DNA of 7,550 nt from Deltaproteobacteria bacterium (GTDB lineage Bacteria > Desulfobacterota > Desulfobulbia > Desulfobulbales > VMSU01): assembly GCA_024274995.1 (NCBI GenBank), contig JAJSAA010000133.1, positions 1 to 7,550 on the forward strand, read 5' to 3'. This document shows positions 1 through 5,940 of this stretch, piece after piece. Both the position numbers and the translations under genes were made by a program. The notes under the pieces were generated by a model. That model was not told where the DNA came from, searched no databases, and worked only from the letters and a program-made list of their open reading frames with translations. Each line of letters begins with the position of its first letter. Within the stretch, counting starts at the first letter, position 1.

Positions 1-383
1 ACGGCATGTTTGGCCATGTTGTAGGAGCCGGTGAGATTAACGTCTAAAACCCGCTGCCAGTCATCATGCTTGAGCATGGCAACTACCCCGTCACGGCGGA
101 TTCCGGCATTATTCACCAGAATATCAATGGTCTCAAAATCCTCCTCAATCTCGGCGAATAAACGGCTCACCGCCGCGTAATCCGCCACATCACATTGTTT
201 AAGGCGCAAAACATCTTCCCCAAAACCGCTTTCCAAGCGTAAGCGATCAGCCGCCGCCTGATCGCTGCCGTAAACCCCGATCACCGTGGCGCCCTGCTCC
301 AGAAAGGCCAGGCTGATGGCCCGGCCAATGCCCCTCGTGGCCCCGGTTACCACGGCAACCCGGCGGCTGAAATCATTATTCAT
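1..383 (-). CDS. fabG: FabG-like short-chain dehydrogenase/reductase (3-oxoacyl-ACP reductase), partial
   Basis: This is the N-terminal 127 residues of a classical SDR; the rest runs off the left edge. I translated it from the ATG at 383. It shows the cofactor-binding motif TGATRGIG at residues 13-20, CDVAD near 64-68, the NNAG motif at 91-94 followed by IRRDG, and DVNLTG at 114-119, whose Asn116 is the first member of the SDR catalytic tetrad. The Ser, Tyr and Lys of the tetrad would lie outside the window. The NNAG-x-x-RDG stretch is typical of FabG enzymes, which reduce 3-oxoacyl-ACP with NADPH, and no acidic residue sits at the end of beta-2, which fits NADPH. The start has GGAG at 393-396, nine bases upstream, and lies two bases after the preceding stop codon, so translational coupling is likely. 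In this operon it probably reduces the beta-keto product of the synthase. The SDR call is firm; the exact substrate is inferred. Confidence 0.9.
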   Translation of the reverse strand, partial: MNNDFSRRVAVVTGATRGIGRAISLAFLEQGATVIGVYGSDQAAADRLRLESGFGEDVLRLKQCDVADYAAVSRLFAEIEEDFETIDILVNNAGIRRDGVVAMLKHDDWQRVLDVNLTGSYNMAKHA

Positions 384-385
384 TA

Positions 386-1795
386 TCAGACACTCCGCAG
401 ATGGGCGTCCACGTCATTGGCGACGATAACCCCATAGTTAATGGCACCCAGCCAGCCGGACATGATAATCCCCACTGAACCCACGTGAAAGAGGCCCGGC
501 ACCACCTTGAATATGGAACGAGAGATATCCAGGCCCTCGAATTTGGTGCCGAAGGATGCCCCCATGGTATGGAGGGTATAACGTTCAAAGGTCTTGGGGG
601 TGGCGGCCTCCAGCCAGTCGCATTGCTCCCGGACCCCCGGTAGATACTCTTCGAGAGCCGTCAGTGACCGGTCAATCATCCGCTCCTTGGCATTGTCATA
701 CTCGTCCGCGGAGAGCTCGGCCCAGTCATCATAATTGGCGTTCATGGAGGCGACAATGGTATAGCGTTCATGGCCCGGCCTGGTTTTGGGATAATAGAGA
801 GAAAAGGTGCGGCTTTTGGTTTAAGGATCCAGCATCTCAGCCGAGCTGAATTCCGGGGCCTTGGAGGTGAAGATAAGATCCCCTATATCGGGGATGGTCT
901 CTCCGGCCCTGATCCCCATATAGACCTGACAGCTGGAATTATTGACCTTCACGGTATCAAAGGAATTTAAAAAATCAGCGGGAAAGGCCTCGCGGCCCGC
1001 CAGCTTGTTAATGGTGTTAACAATGCCGCCGTTGGAGACCGCGGCTCTCGCGGCAATCGTCCGCCCGGCCGCCACTACTCCACGCACCCGGCCCTGCTCA
1101 ATAATTATCTTCTCCACCCGGGCCCTGGTACAGATAGTAACCCCGTTCTTCTCCACCTCGTCCACCATCATGCCGATGAGGCGGTCGGTGCCGCCACTGA
1201 AGGTAAAGACCCCCTTATTCATGAAATTAGAGAAGACAATACCGTAAGTAATGGCCGGATCCGCCAGGGTAGAGCCGTTGGCGTAAGTAATAGGCTCCAT
1301 GAGCAGGCGGTGAATATCGCTGCGGCCGGGGAAAAATTGTTCAAAGAGTTCACCGGTGGTCATGGTGCGGTCGTCATAAAAATTCATCCCGGCCACGGCA
1401 TTGAAAAAATCATCAATCACCGAGTGCTCTACCTTAAATTTCCGATGGAGAATATTGGCAAAGTCCTGGCGGTCAAAGGTGGTGGTAATGGAGAACTGCG
1501 GGTTTTCAAAACGAATATTCTTGAGCTGGACAATGGAGTCCATAATGGCCCGATTCCAGTATTTACGGCAGGTCTTCACCATCCCGTAAGGGAAACCGTG
1601 CAGAGAAATATCAAAGATATGCCCCTGGCGTTTAAACCAGGTGGCAAGCCCCCCTAACTGATGATGGTGTTCAAGAAGAAGAACCGAATGCCCGGCCCTA
1701 GCCAATCGGTTAGCCGAGGTCAGGCCGCCAAGTCCGGAACCGATAACCACAACATCGTAGCTGTCTTTGACCTCATCTATGGAGTTATAAACCAT
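386..1795 (-). pseudogene. Phytoene desaturase/retinol saturase-like FAD oxidoreductase interrupted by an in-frame TAA
   Basis: The reading frame runs from the ATG at 1795 (AAGGA at 1802-1806, six-base spacer) to a TGA at 386-388 and is broken by one TAA at 821-823, codon 325. The N-terminal part has a dinucleotide fold with GSGLGG at residues 19-24, Glu42 ending beta-2 and an LGG at 47-49, as in CrtI-type amine-oxidase-superfamily flavoproteins. After the stop the same frame continues with YYPKTRPG and ends in a typical C-terminal FAD-contacting segment (GLFHVGSVGIIMSGWLGAINYG). Ignoring the stop, the protein has 469 codons, close to the 465 of the upstream paralogue. A product ending at codon 324 would lack the C-terminal FAD contacts and is probably inactive. 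The downstream ATG at 745 has no visible ribosome binding site. The family desaturates, saturates or isomerises polyene or acyl chains; here an ACP- or lipid-bound chain is the inferred substrate. A sequencing or assembly error is possible, in which case the gene is intact. Confidence 0.85.
821..823 (-). other. In-frame premature TAA stop
   Basis: Codon 325 of the second flavoenzyme reads TAA between the residues AEMLDP and TKSRTFSLYYPK. The frame is identical before and after it, so this is a single-codon event and not a frameshift. A C-to-T change from CAA (Gln), or a G-to-T or A-to-T change from GAA or AAA, would create it. TAA is not a known selenocysteine or pyrrolysine codon. Confidence 0.9.
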
Positions 1796-1927
1796 ACTTT
1801 TTCCTTTGAGCTAAAGGCCTGTAAATAACCTGGCCGCTCTTGAATCATATCCACGGGCCATCTTCGCACCTGGCACATAAACGTTCCATGAACACCCCGC
1901 GGCACCCACTTACCTTTGCGCACCCAG
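1796..1927 (-). other. 132-base gap inside the operon, with an unassigned open stretch
   Basis: This gap separates the two flavoenzyme genes, while every other junction in the operon is 2-20 bases. The only recognised element is the AAGGA ribosome binding site at 1802-1806 for the gene starting at 1795. On the minus strand one frame stays open from a GTG at 1923 (48 codons) or an ATG at 1878 (33 codons) to a TAG at 1777-1779, overlapping the start of the next gene. Neither start has a strong Shine-Dalgarno sequence and I do not recognise the peptide (it includes MCQVRRWPVDMI). It could be chance, a short coupling peptide or debris of a former gene. Confidence 0.4.
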
Positions 1928-3325
1928 TCATAAAATATGCTGATTAACCATGGTTACTCCGCTCAACATGGCCCCGACAATACCGAGATAGCCTTGATCC
2001 GTACCGGCGACAAAGAGATTATCATAATTAGTGCGGCCGTCCTTGATCTTCAGCGGACTGCCGTAAACCGCCCCCTGGGCCTTGGCGGAATAGCGCTCAA
2101 TGGTCAAGGGGGTAAAGGTATCTTGATATACAATATTTTCAGGGAAATTCCCAATAATTTCGCCCGCCGCCGCCTGACAACGGGCCACGGCCTCGGCCTT
2201 GGCCGCTTTATAAGCAGATGAGCGTTTACCGCCCCGACCCCTGTCTAACTGCCGCCAAAGCCGGTAGTTGGCCGGATGAGTAACTCGAATTTGGGCCGTA
2301 TCATGGGGGGGCAGCCCCTTGAAATTGGCGGGGAAATTAATCACCCCCAGGCCGTAATCCACTAATTCAGCCGGTCGGCAATAATCAAAGCGTCTATGAT
2401 TGTTATAGAAAATACAGGTGCGTTTGGGCAGGGCCTCTAAGGCTGCGGCCGGCAAGACAAAGATGGACTCCACAAAACTCATCCTGCCCTGATAATCAGC
2501 GGGACAGCCCGGCAGACTGTCGGCCAGCAGAGCCATGGTGGCCGGGGCTCCCAGGGTGGATATAACTTTATCCGCTCTCATTTCTTCACCGGAACTGAGC
2601 CGTACCGCCTTGACCTCACGGTTCTGAACCGTCAGGGCGCTGACCTCGGCCTCCAACCTCATCTTACCCCCCAGACTCAGATAATGAGCCAGGAGAAGAT
2701 CAAGAAAGTCCTTAATAGTACCGGCGGGCCGGAAAAATCCCTCAAGGAACAGGGCCTGAAACATAATCACAAACTGACTCCAGTCCATATCATGTTCCTG
2801 GCTGTTGCCATAGACCATCAGGGGCCAAAGGAGCATATCAACGAGCAGGAGATCGGGCAGAAAAACGCTCAGGCGCCGACGGCTGGAAAGAACGGGACGA
2901 GGCAGAAAGGGATCATAATCCCGCACGGCGCTGATTAAACTCTCAAAACCAGCCGCTGAAGCGGGGAATTTATGGCTGATTTCAGCCCGCAACAGGTCTA
3001 TGTCATTAGTGAAGCGCAGGGCCTGATCAGGGAAAACGACCTCGGAGCCCACCTGTTCATGAGTAATAAAAGATTTGCGGGAAAGTTTAAGCTGCCGGAA
3101 GAGAATATTTAAAGGCCGTGATTTCGCCCTGCGGGGAGCAAAGTTGGTCATGGCGTGCAGGCCAGTCTCAAACAGCTGACCGTGCCGGTAATAATATGAG
3201 TTAAGACCGCCAATTCGGTGATGACGTTCCAGAATAACCGTCGGCAGCCCGAAACGGGCGTGGCGAATACCGGCCGCCAGGCCGGAGAGGCCGCCGCCCA
3301 GAATAATCAGAGGTCGGGCCACCAC
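1928..3325 (-). CDS. Phytoene desaturase/retinol saturase-like FAD-dependent oxidoreductase
   Basis: This is an intact 465-residue flavoprotein of the CrtI/amine-oxidase superfamily. The N-terminus is a Rossmann FAD-binding fold with GGGLSG at residues 10-15, Glu33 at the end of beta-2 (VILERHH) and a Gly-Gly at 39-40. The last 30 residues hold the C-terminal FAD motif (LFVAGTDQGYLGIVGAMLSG). Family members oxidise or reduce long polyene or acyl chains by hydride transfer through FAD. The start is GTG at 3325, two bases after the ACP stop; a second GTG follows at 3322, no ATG is available and no good Shine-Dalgarno is seen, so translation is probably coupled to the carrier-protein gene. It is clearly related to the interrupted flavoenzyme downstream, and the pair may act successively on one chain. 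No carotenoid genes (CrtB/CrtE-like) are in the window, so an acyl substrate on the neighbouring ACP is more likely than phytoene. The family call is firm; the substrate is inferred. Confidence 0.9.
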   Translation of the reverse strand: MVARPLIILGGGLSGLAAGIRHARFGLPTVILERHHRIGGLNSYYYRHGQLFETGLHAMTNFAPRRAKSRPLNILFRQLKLSRKSFITHEQVGSEVVFPDQALRFTNDIDLLRAEISHKFPASAAGFESLISAVRDYDPFLPRPVLSSRRRLSVFLPDLLLVDMLLWPLMVYGNSQEHDMDWSQFVIMFQALFLEGFFRPAGTIKDFLDLLLAHYLSLGGKMRLEAEVSALTVQNREVKAVRLSSGEEMRADKVISTLGAPATMALLADSLPGCPADYQGRMSFVESIFVLPAAALEALPKRTCIFYNNHRRFDYCRPAELVDYGLGVINFPANFKGLPPHDTAQIRVTHPANYRLWRQLDRGRGGKRSSAYKAAKAEAVARCQAAAGEIIGNFPENIVYQDTFTPLTIERYSAKAQGAVYGSPLKIKDGRTNYDNLFVAGTDQGYLGIVGAMLSGVTMVNQHIL

Positions 3326-3327
3326 GG

Positions 3328-3579
3328 TTAGAAGTCTTTAAGTTTCGACTCCAGATAATTAACACAGGAGCTCAAAGAGGCCAATTGGGGGTAATCCTCT
3401 TCCGGAATCTGGATCTTGTATCTCTTGCGTAATTCCATAACAATATCAAGAAAATCCATGGAATCAAGATCAAGCTGGTCACGCAGGGGTTCATCCGCGT
3501 TTATATCCGTGGTTTCAGCGTCCTCGTCTATATCGGCAATAATCTCTAAAATTACAGCATTAATTTCATCACGGGTCAT
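3328..3579 (-). CDS. Acyl carrier protein (dedicated, operon-encoded)
   Basis: This is an 83-residue acidic carrier protein of the usual ACP size. It contains the phosphopantetheine attachment motif LDLDSMDFLDIVMEL, with the modified Ser at residue 40 of the chosen form. Residues 16-40 are rich in Asp and Glu, as expected for the ACP helix I and loop region. I chose the ATG at 3579 because GAGG at 3587-3590 lies seven bases upstream; an in-frame TTG at 3582 is the alternative but is only four bases from that site. The gene begins 20 bases after the ketosynthase stop and ends two bases before the flavoenzyme start. That arrangement suggests it carries the growing chain for this operon and is not the housekeeping AcpP. 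A phosphopantetheinyl transferase must be supplied from elsewhere in the genome. Confidence 0.93.
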   Translation of the reverse strand: MTRDEINAVILEIIADIDEDAETTDINADEPLRDQLDLDSMDFLDIVMELRKRYKIQIPEEDYPQLASLSSCVNYLESKLKDF

Positions 3580-3599
3580 CAATAATCCTCATCAACCGC

Positions 3600-4871
3600 C
3601 TACGCGGTATATTTTTTTACAATTATCACAGAGTTAATACCTACCATACCAAAGGAGGTATTAAGAATGGTATCCACCTTATCCACCTGACGGGCCTTAT
3701 TCAGCACCAGATTGGTCAGAGCGCAGTCAGGATCCAGTTGACTGACATTAATCGCCGGATGGACATAATTATCATCAAAGGCCGGCAGGTTACCGGCTAA
3801 TTCCAGTACCCCGGCCGCTCCCATGGCATGTCCGATCATACCCTTGGTATTATTAAACCAGGTCGTGGGACAGTCCTTGAAAATAGAGGCCAGAGCCCCG
3901 CATTCCTCCACATCACCCTGCTTCGTACCGGTGGCGTGGGTATTAACAATGTCAATATCCGCCGGGCTCAAATGAGCCCGCTCCAGGGCCTGCTCTATGC
4001 ATTGAGCCTGGCGGCGACCGTAGGGCATAACAAAATCCCGGGCATCGGAGTTCATGGCGTAACCAGCAACCTCACCATATATTCTGGCCCCCCGGGCCAA
4101 GGCCCGCTCCAGGGTTTCCAGACAGTATATACAGGCCCCCTCGGAGATAACAATACCGTTACGCTCCATATCAAAAGGACGGCTGGCCTGCTGCGGATCA
4201 GCATGCTGGGCCAGAGCCCCCTGAGCCTTGAAACTGGCAAAGATACCAAAAGAAATAACCGATTCCGATATACCGCCGCAGAGGGCCATATCCACCTCAC
4301 CGAGACGCAACATCTGCACCCCCTGAATCAGGGCGGCATTACCAGCGGCACAGGCCGCTCCAATGGAGTAGTGGGGGCCGGTAATGCCAAGATTCATGGT
4401 AATCTCGCCGGCCGGATTATTCAAAACAGTACGCGGATTATGATGATGGGTCCAATAATCCACATCATAACCGTACTGACTGATATTGTAGACCTCAATC
4501 TCGGTCTCGGCGGTACCATGCTCGGTTAGACCGACATAGACCCCGGTACGGCGGCGCTTATAATCCGAAAAATCAATTCCGGCATCGGCAACGGCCTCAT
4601 TGGCGGCATAAACCCCGAGGCATCCAGCCCTGGTGCCGCGTTTATTTTCCTTTTTCTTGCGGTATTTGGTCTCTGGAAAGGAACAGATACCAGCCGGAAC
4701 CCGGCCTATATAGCGATGCTCAATCTCACTGATACCACTTTTCCCCTTTAGCAGTTTCTCCCTGAACTCCGGAAGATCAGCGGCGTTGGGCGCGGCCAGC
4801 CCCACCCCGGTAATTACAATACGCGGCAGAGAACAAAGCTGGGGGGCGGATACTGTGGGCTGATTATCCAT
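3600..4871 (-). CDS. Beta-ketoacyl-ACP synthase (FabF/KAS II-like, divergent)
   Basis: This is a 423-residue thiolase-fold condensing enzyme. The Cys-His-His triad of elongating KAS I/II enzymes is complete: Cys174 in SIGAACAAGNAA, His312 in THATGTKQGD, and His348 in NTKGMIGHAMGAAG, with the conserved Lys343. The C-terminus has the usual NTSFGMVGINS glycine-rich loop. It should condense malonyl-ACP with an acyl-ACP and is not a chain-length factor, because the active Cys is present. Unusual local features are a basic RKKKENKRGTR stretch at 71-81 and an THHHNPRT segment at 141-148 before the active site. The ATG at 4871 is the only usable start, since an in-frame TAA lies just upstream, yet no Shine-Dalgarno is visible in the AT-rich leader. 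It is the first gene of the operon and is followed by its own ACP. Its specific substrate is unknown; a specialised lipid or polyene pathway is inferred from the neighbours. Confidence 0.92.
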   Translation of the reverse strand: MDNQPTVSAPQLCSLPRIVITGVGLAAPNAADLPEFREKLLKGKSGISEIEHRYIGRVPAGICSFPETKYRKKKENKRGTRAGCLGVYAANEAVADAGIDFSDYKRRRTGVYVGLTEHGTAETEIEVYNISQYGYDVDYWTHHHNPRTVLNNPAGEITMNLGITGPHYSIGAACAAGNAALIQGVQMLRLGEVDMALCGGISESVISFGIFASFKAQGALAQHADPQQASRPFDMERNGIVISEGACIYCLETLERALARGARIYGEVAGYAMNSDARDFVMPYGRRQAQCIEQALERAHLSPADIDIVNTHATGTKQGDVEECGALASIFKDCPTTWFNNTKGMIGHAMGAAGVLELAGNLPAFDDNYVHPAINVSQLDPDCALTNLVLNKARQVDKVDTILNTSFGMVGINSVIIVKKYTA

Positions 4872-4905
4872 TAATTAAATAATAAATTAAGTTAATTCGA
4901 ATTAA
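4871..4905. promoter_or_regulatory. TTAATT/AATTAA inverted repeats in the operon leader (candidate operator)
   Basis: Positions 4892-4905 form a perfect 14-base palindrome, TTAATTCGAATTAA. Directly beside it, 4871-4890 carries TTAATT and AATTAA arms separated by eight bases, reaching the first base of the ketosynthase start codon. Four half-sites therefore sit between the proposed transcription start and the start codon, where a bound repressor would block expression. The region is very AT-rich, so some symmetry could arise by chance. No regulator gene is in the window. Confidence 0.35.
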
Positions 4906-4928
4906 GCCATAACAACAAATAACATTTC

Positions 4929-4957
4929 TTTATAATAAAAAAGGTATCTCTTGTCGA
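4929..4957 (-). promoter_or_regulatory. Putative sigma70-type promoter of the lipid operon
   Basis: On the minus strand TCGACA (4952-4957, one mismatch to the -35 consensus) is followed after 17 bases by TATAAA (4929-4934, one mismatch to the -10 consensus). It lies just after the YceH stop codon in an AT-rich gap and would start transcription about 50 bases before the ketosynthase ATG. This would separate the operon transcriptionally from yceH. It is a pattern match only. Confidence 0.45.
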
Positions 4958-4962
4958 TAATA

Positions 4963-5613
4963 TTATTCAAATTCGCCCTTAAAACGACTAAAGTCAGCCC
5001 TTAAATGCCGCAGGTCATCCCGCAGCCGCTCCACCTCGGACATCAAAAAAGCGATTTTATCATTCTCGGCCTTTATCTCCCGCATGGCCGGTTCAGTGAC
5101 CGCAGCCGGGGCCTCTGTTTCTATCTGCGGTTCACCAGCGAGAAGATGGGCGTGACGATGTTCCTTGCGGCCCGGCATACGGGGCAGCTTTTGCACATAA
5201 CCCGATTCAATCATCTCTTCCACCCTCTCCTCCACCTCAGAGAGATCAGAGAACTGAAAGGCCCGCTCGCTGCGGCCGCGTAACTCCCCCAAAGTCTGGG
5301 GGCCGCGCAGCATTAATACCATGAGAATAGCGGCCTCCTGAGTCAATAAATTACGACTGCTCACCAGAATCTCAGAATATTTGGGTACCCGGCTGGAATC
5401 ACCCTGCACCAATAGTCTCTTGTCCTTGAGACTGGCAATCCCGCGGGCCACCGTTGTTTCATCAAAGGATACCACCGGCAGACGATTTGACTTTTGATTA
5501 CAGGCCGTAAGCAGGGAATTTAAGGTAAGGGGGTAATAATCCGGGGTAGTCATACTCTTTTCCAGCAGACAACCCAGAACCCTGATCTCCACATCATTAA
5601 GTTCAATATCCAT
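4963..5613 (-). CDS. yceH: YceH/DUF480 family winged-helix protein
   Basis: This is a 216-residue protein matching the YceH (DUF480) family. It opens with MDIELNDVEIRVLGCLLEK and continues with TTPDYYPLTLNSL and TACNQKSNR at residues 22-43, then has LRGPQTLGELRGRS at 102-115 and FSDLSEVEE at 121-129. These are the family signatures and correspond to two tandem winged-helix domains. The family is widespread but has no settled biochemical role; a DNA- or protein-binding function is inferred from the fold. After a linker rich in Ala, Glu and Pro (about 160-176), residues 177-212 form a probable coiled coil, which would support oligomerisation. I chose the ATG at 5613 because the conserved family N-terminus begins there and GGAG lies six bases upstream; the in-frame ATG at 5673 would add 20 poorly conserved residues. 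It has no obvious functional link to the lipid operon or to NrdJ. Confidence 0.88.
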   Translation of the reverse strand: MDIELNDVEIRVLGCLLEKSMTTPDYYPLTLNSLLTACNQKSNRLPVVSFDETTVARGIASLKDKRLLVQGDSSRVPKYSEILVSSRNLLTQEAAILMVLMLRGPQTLGELRGRSERAFQFSDLSEVEERVEEMIESGYVQKLPRMPGRKEHRHAHLLAGEPQIETEAPAAVTEPAMREIKAENDKIAFLMSEVERLRDDLRHLRADFSRFKGEFE

Positions 5614-5619
5614 AGTTTT

Positions 5620-5623
5620 CTCC
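5620..5623 (-). promoter_or_regulatory. Ribosome binding site deciding the yceH start
   Basis: GGAG lies six bases before the ATG at 5613 and supports that start over the longer in-frame form from 5673. Confidence 0.6.
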
Positions 5624-5699
5624 ACTTCCACACCGCCCGGAATTAAAGCGGCTGAATTACAGGGCATAATCAAGACAAGGTGTAATCTACCAACTTCCC

Positions 5700-5705
5700 A
5701 TTATA
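5700..5705 (-). promoter_or_regulatory. Possible -10 box upstream of yceH
   Basis: A perfect TATAAT lies about 85 bases before the yceH start, in the nrdJ-yceH spacer. No convincing -35 hexamer is found 16-18 bases upstream, so this is a weak promoter candidate. Confidence 0.25.
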
Positions 5706-5733
5706 CTTGCCAGACAAATGAACCTGTTGCTGG

Positions 5734-5850
5734 TTATGCAAAGGAGATTGGCCTGACTACCTCCAATTCTCCCGATTCAAAGAGCTTTATAGCCCCAAAT
5801 TCACCATCATAACCGGCCTGGCACAGGGCGAAAAAATCAGTCAAATACAT
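5734..5850 (-). CDS. Possible 38-residue small protein, unknown function
   Basis: A short open frame in the nrdJ-yceH spacer begins at an ATG that immediately follows a TAA (5851-5853), with GGGAG at 5855-5859 four bases upstream, slightly close for a ribosome binding site. The predicted peptide starts MYLTDFFALCQAG and ends LEVVRPISFA. It has no signal peptide or membrane segment that I can see and I do not recognise a family. A preceding frame of 27 codons (5851-5934) abuts it, and both lie in the same frame as nrdJ. Chance or decayed coding sequence are real alternatives. Confidence 0.2.
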   Translation of the reverse strand: MYLTDFFALCQAGYDGEFGAIKLFESGELEVVRPISFA

Positions 5851-5940
5851 TTAGCTCCCAGCCCAGCCCGGCCGGGGAATGACAACCGAAACTTGAGATA
5901 AGGTATAACGATCCAGATCGGCGAGATAACGCATCTCCTC

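Larger units (their letters stand above)
5614..5940. other. nrdJ-yceH spacer of about 330 bases
   Basis: Apart from the yceH ribosome binding site (5620-5623), a TATAAT (5700-5705) and the two short in-frame open stretches (5734-5850 and 5851-5934), I see nothing convincing here. There is no clear intrinsic terminator after nrdJ: the only stem followed by a T-run on the minus strand, around 5835-5856, is short, AT-rich and mismatched. No tRNA or riboswitch-like structure was recognised. Confidence 0.4.

Noticed and set aside
386..745. Separate 119-residue gene downstream of the TAA
   Set aside because: The ATG at 745 has no ribosome binding site, and the peptide is only the C-terminal FAD-binding part of the flavoenzyme in the same frame. 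It is the tail of the interrupted gene.
1928..3325. Carotenoid biosynthesis (phytoene desaturase in the strict sense)
   Set aside because: No phytoene synthase or prenyl transferase gene is present, and the gene sits between an ACP and a FabG-like gene, which favours an acyl-chain substrate.
3828..4529. 233-codon open frame on the plus strand
   Set aside because: It lies fully antisense to the ketosynthase, whose catalytic motifs are intact. The plus-strand translation shows no recognisable domain, so it is a shadow frame.
5835..5856. Intrinsic terminator after nrdJ on the minus strand
   Set aside because: The stem is AT-rich, contains a mismatch and has no GC-rich core; the T-run alone is not enough.
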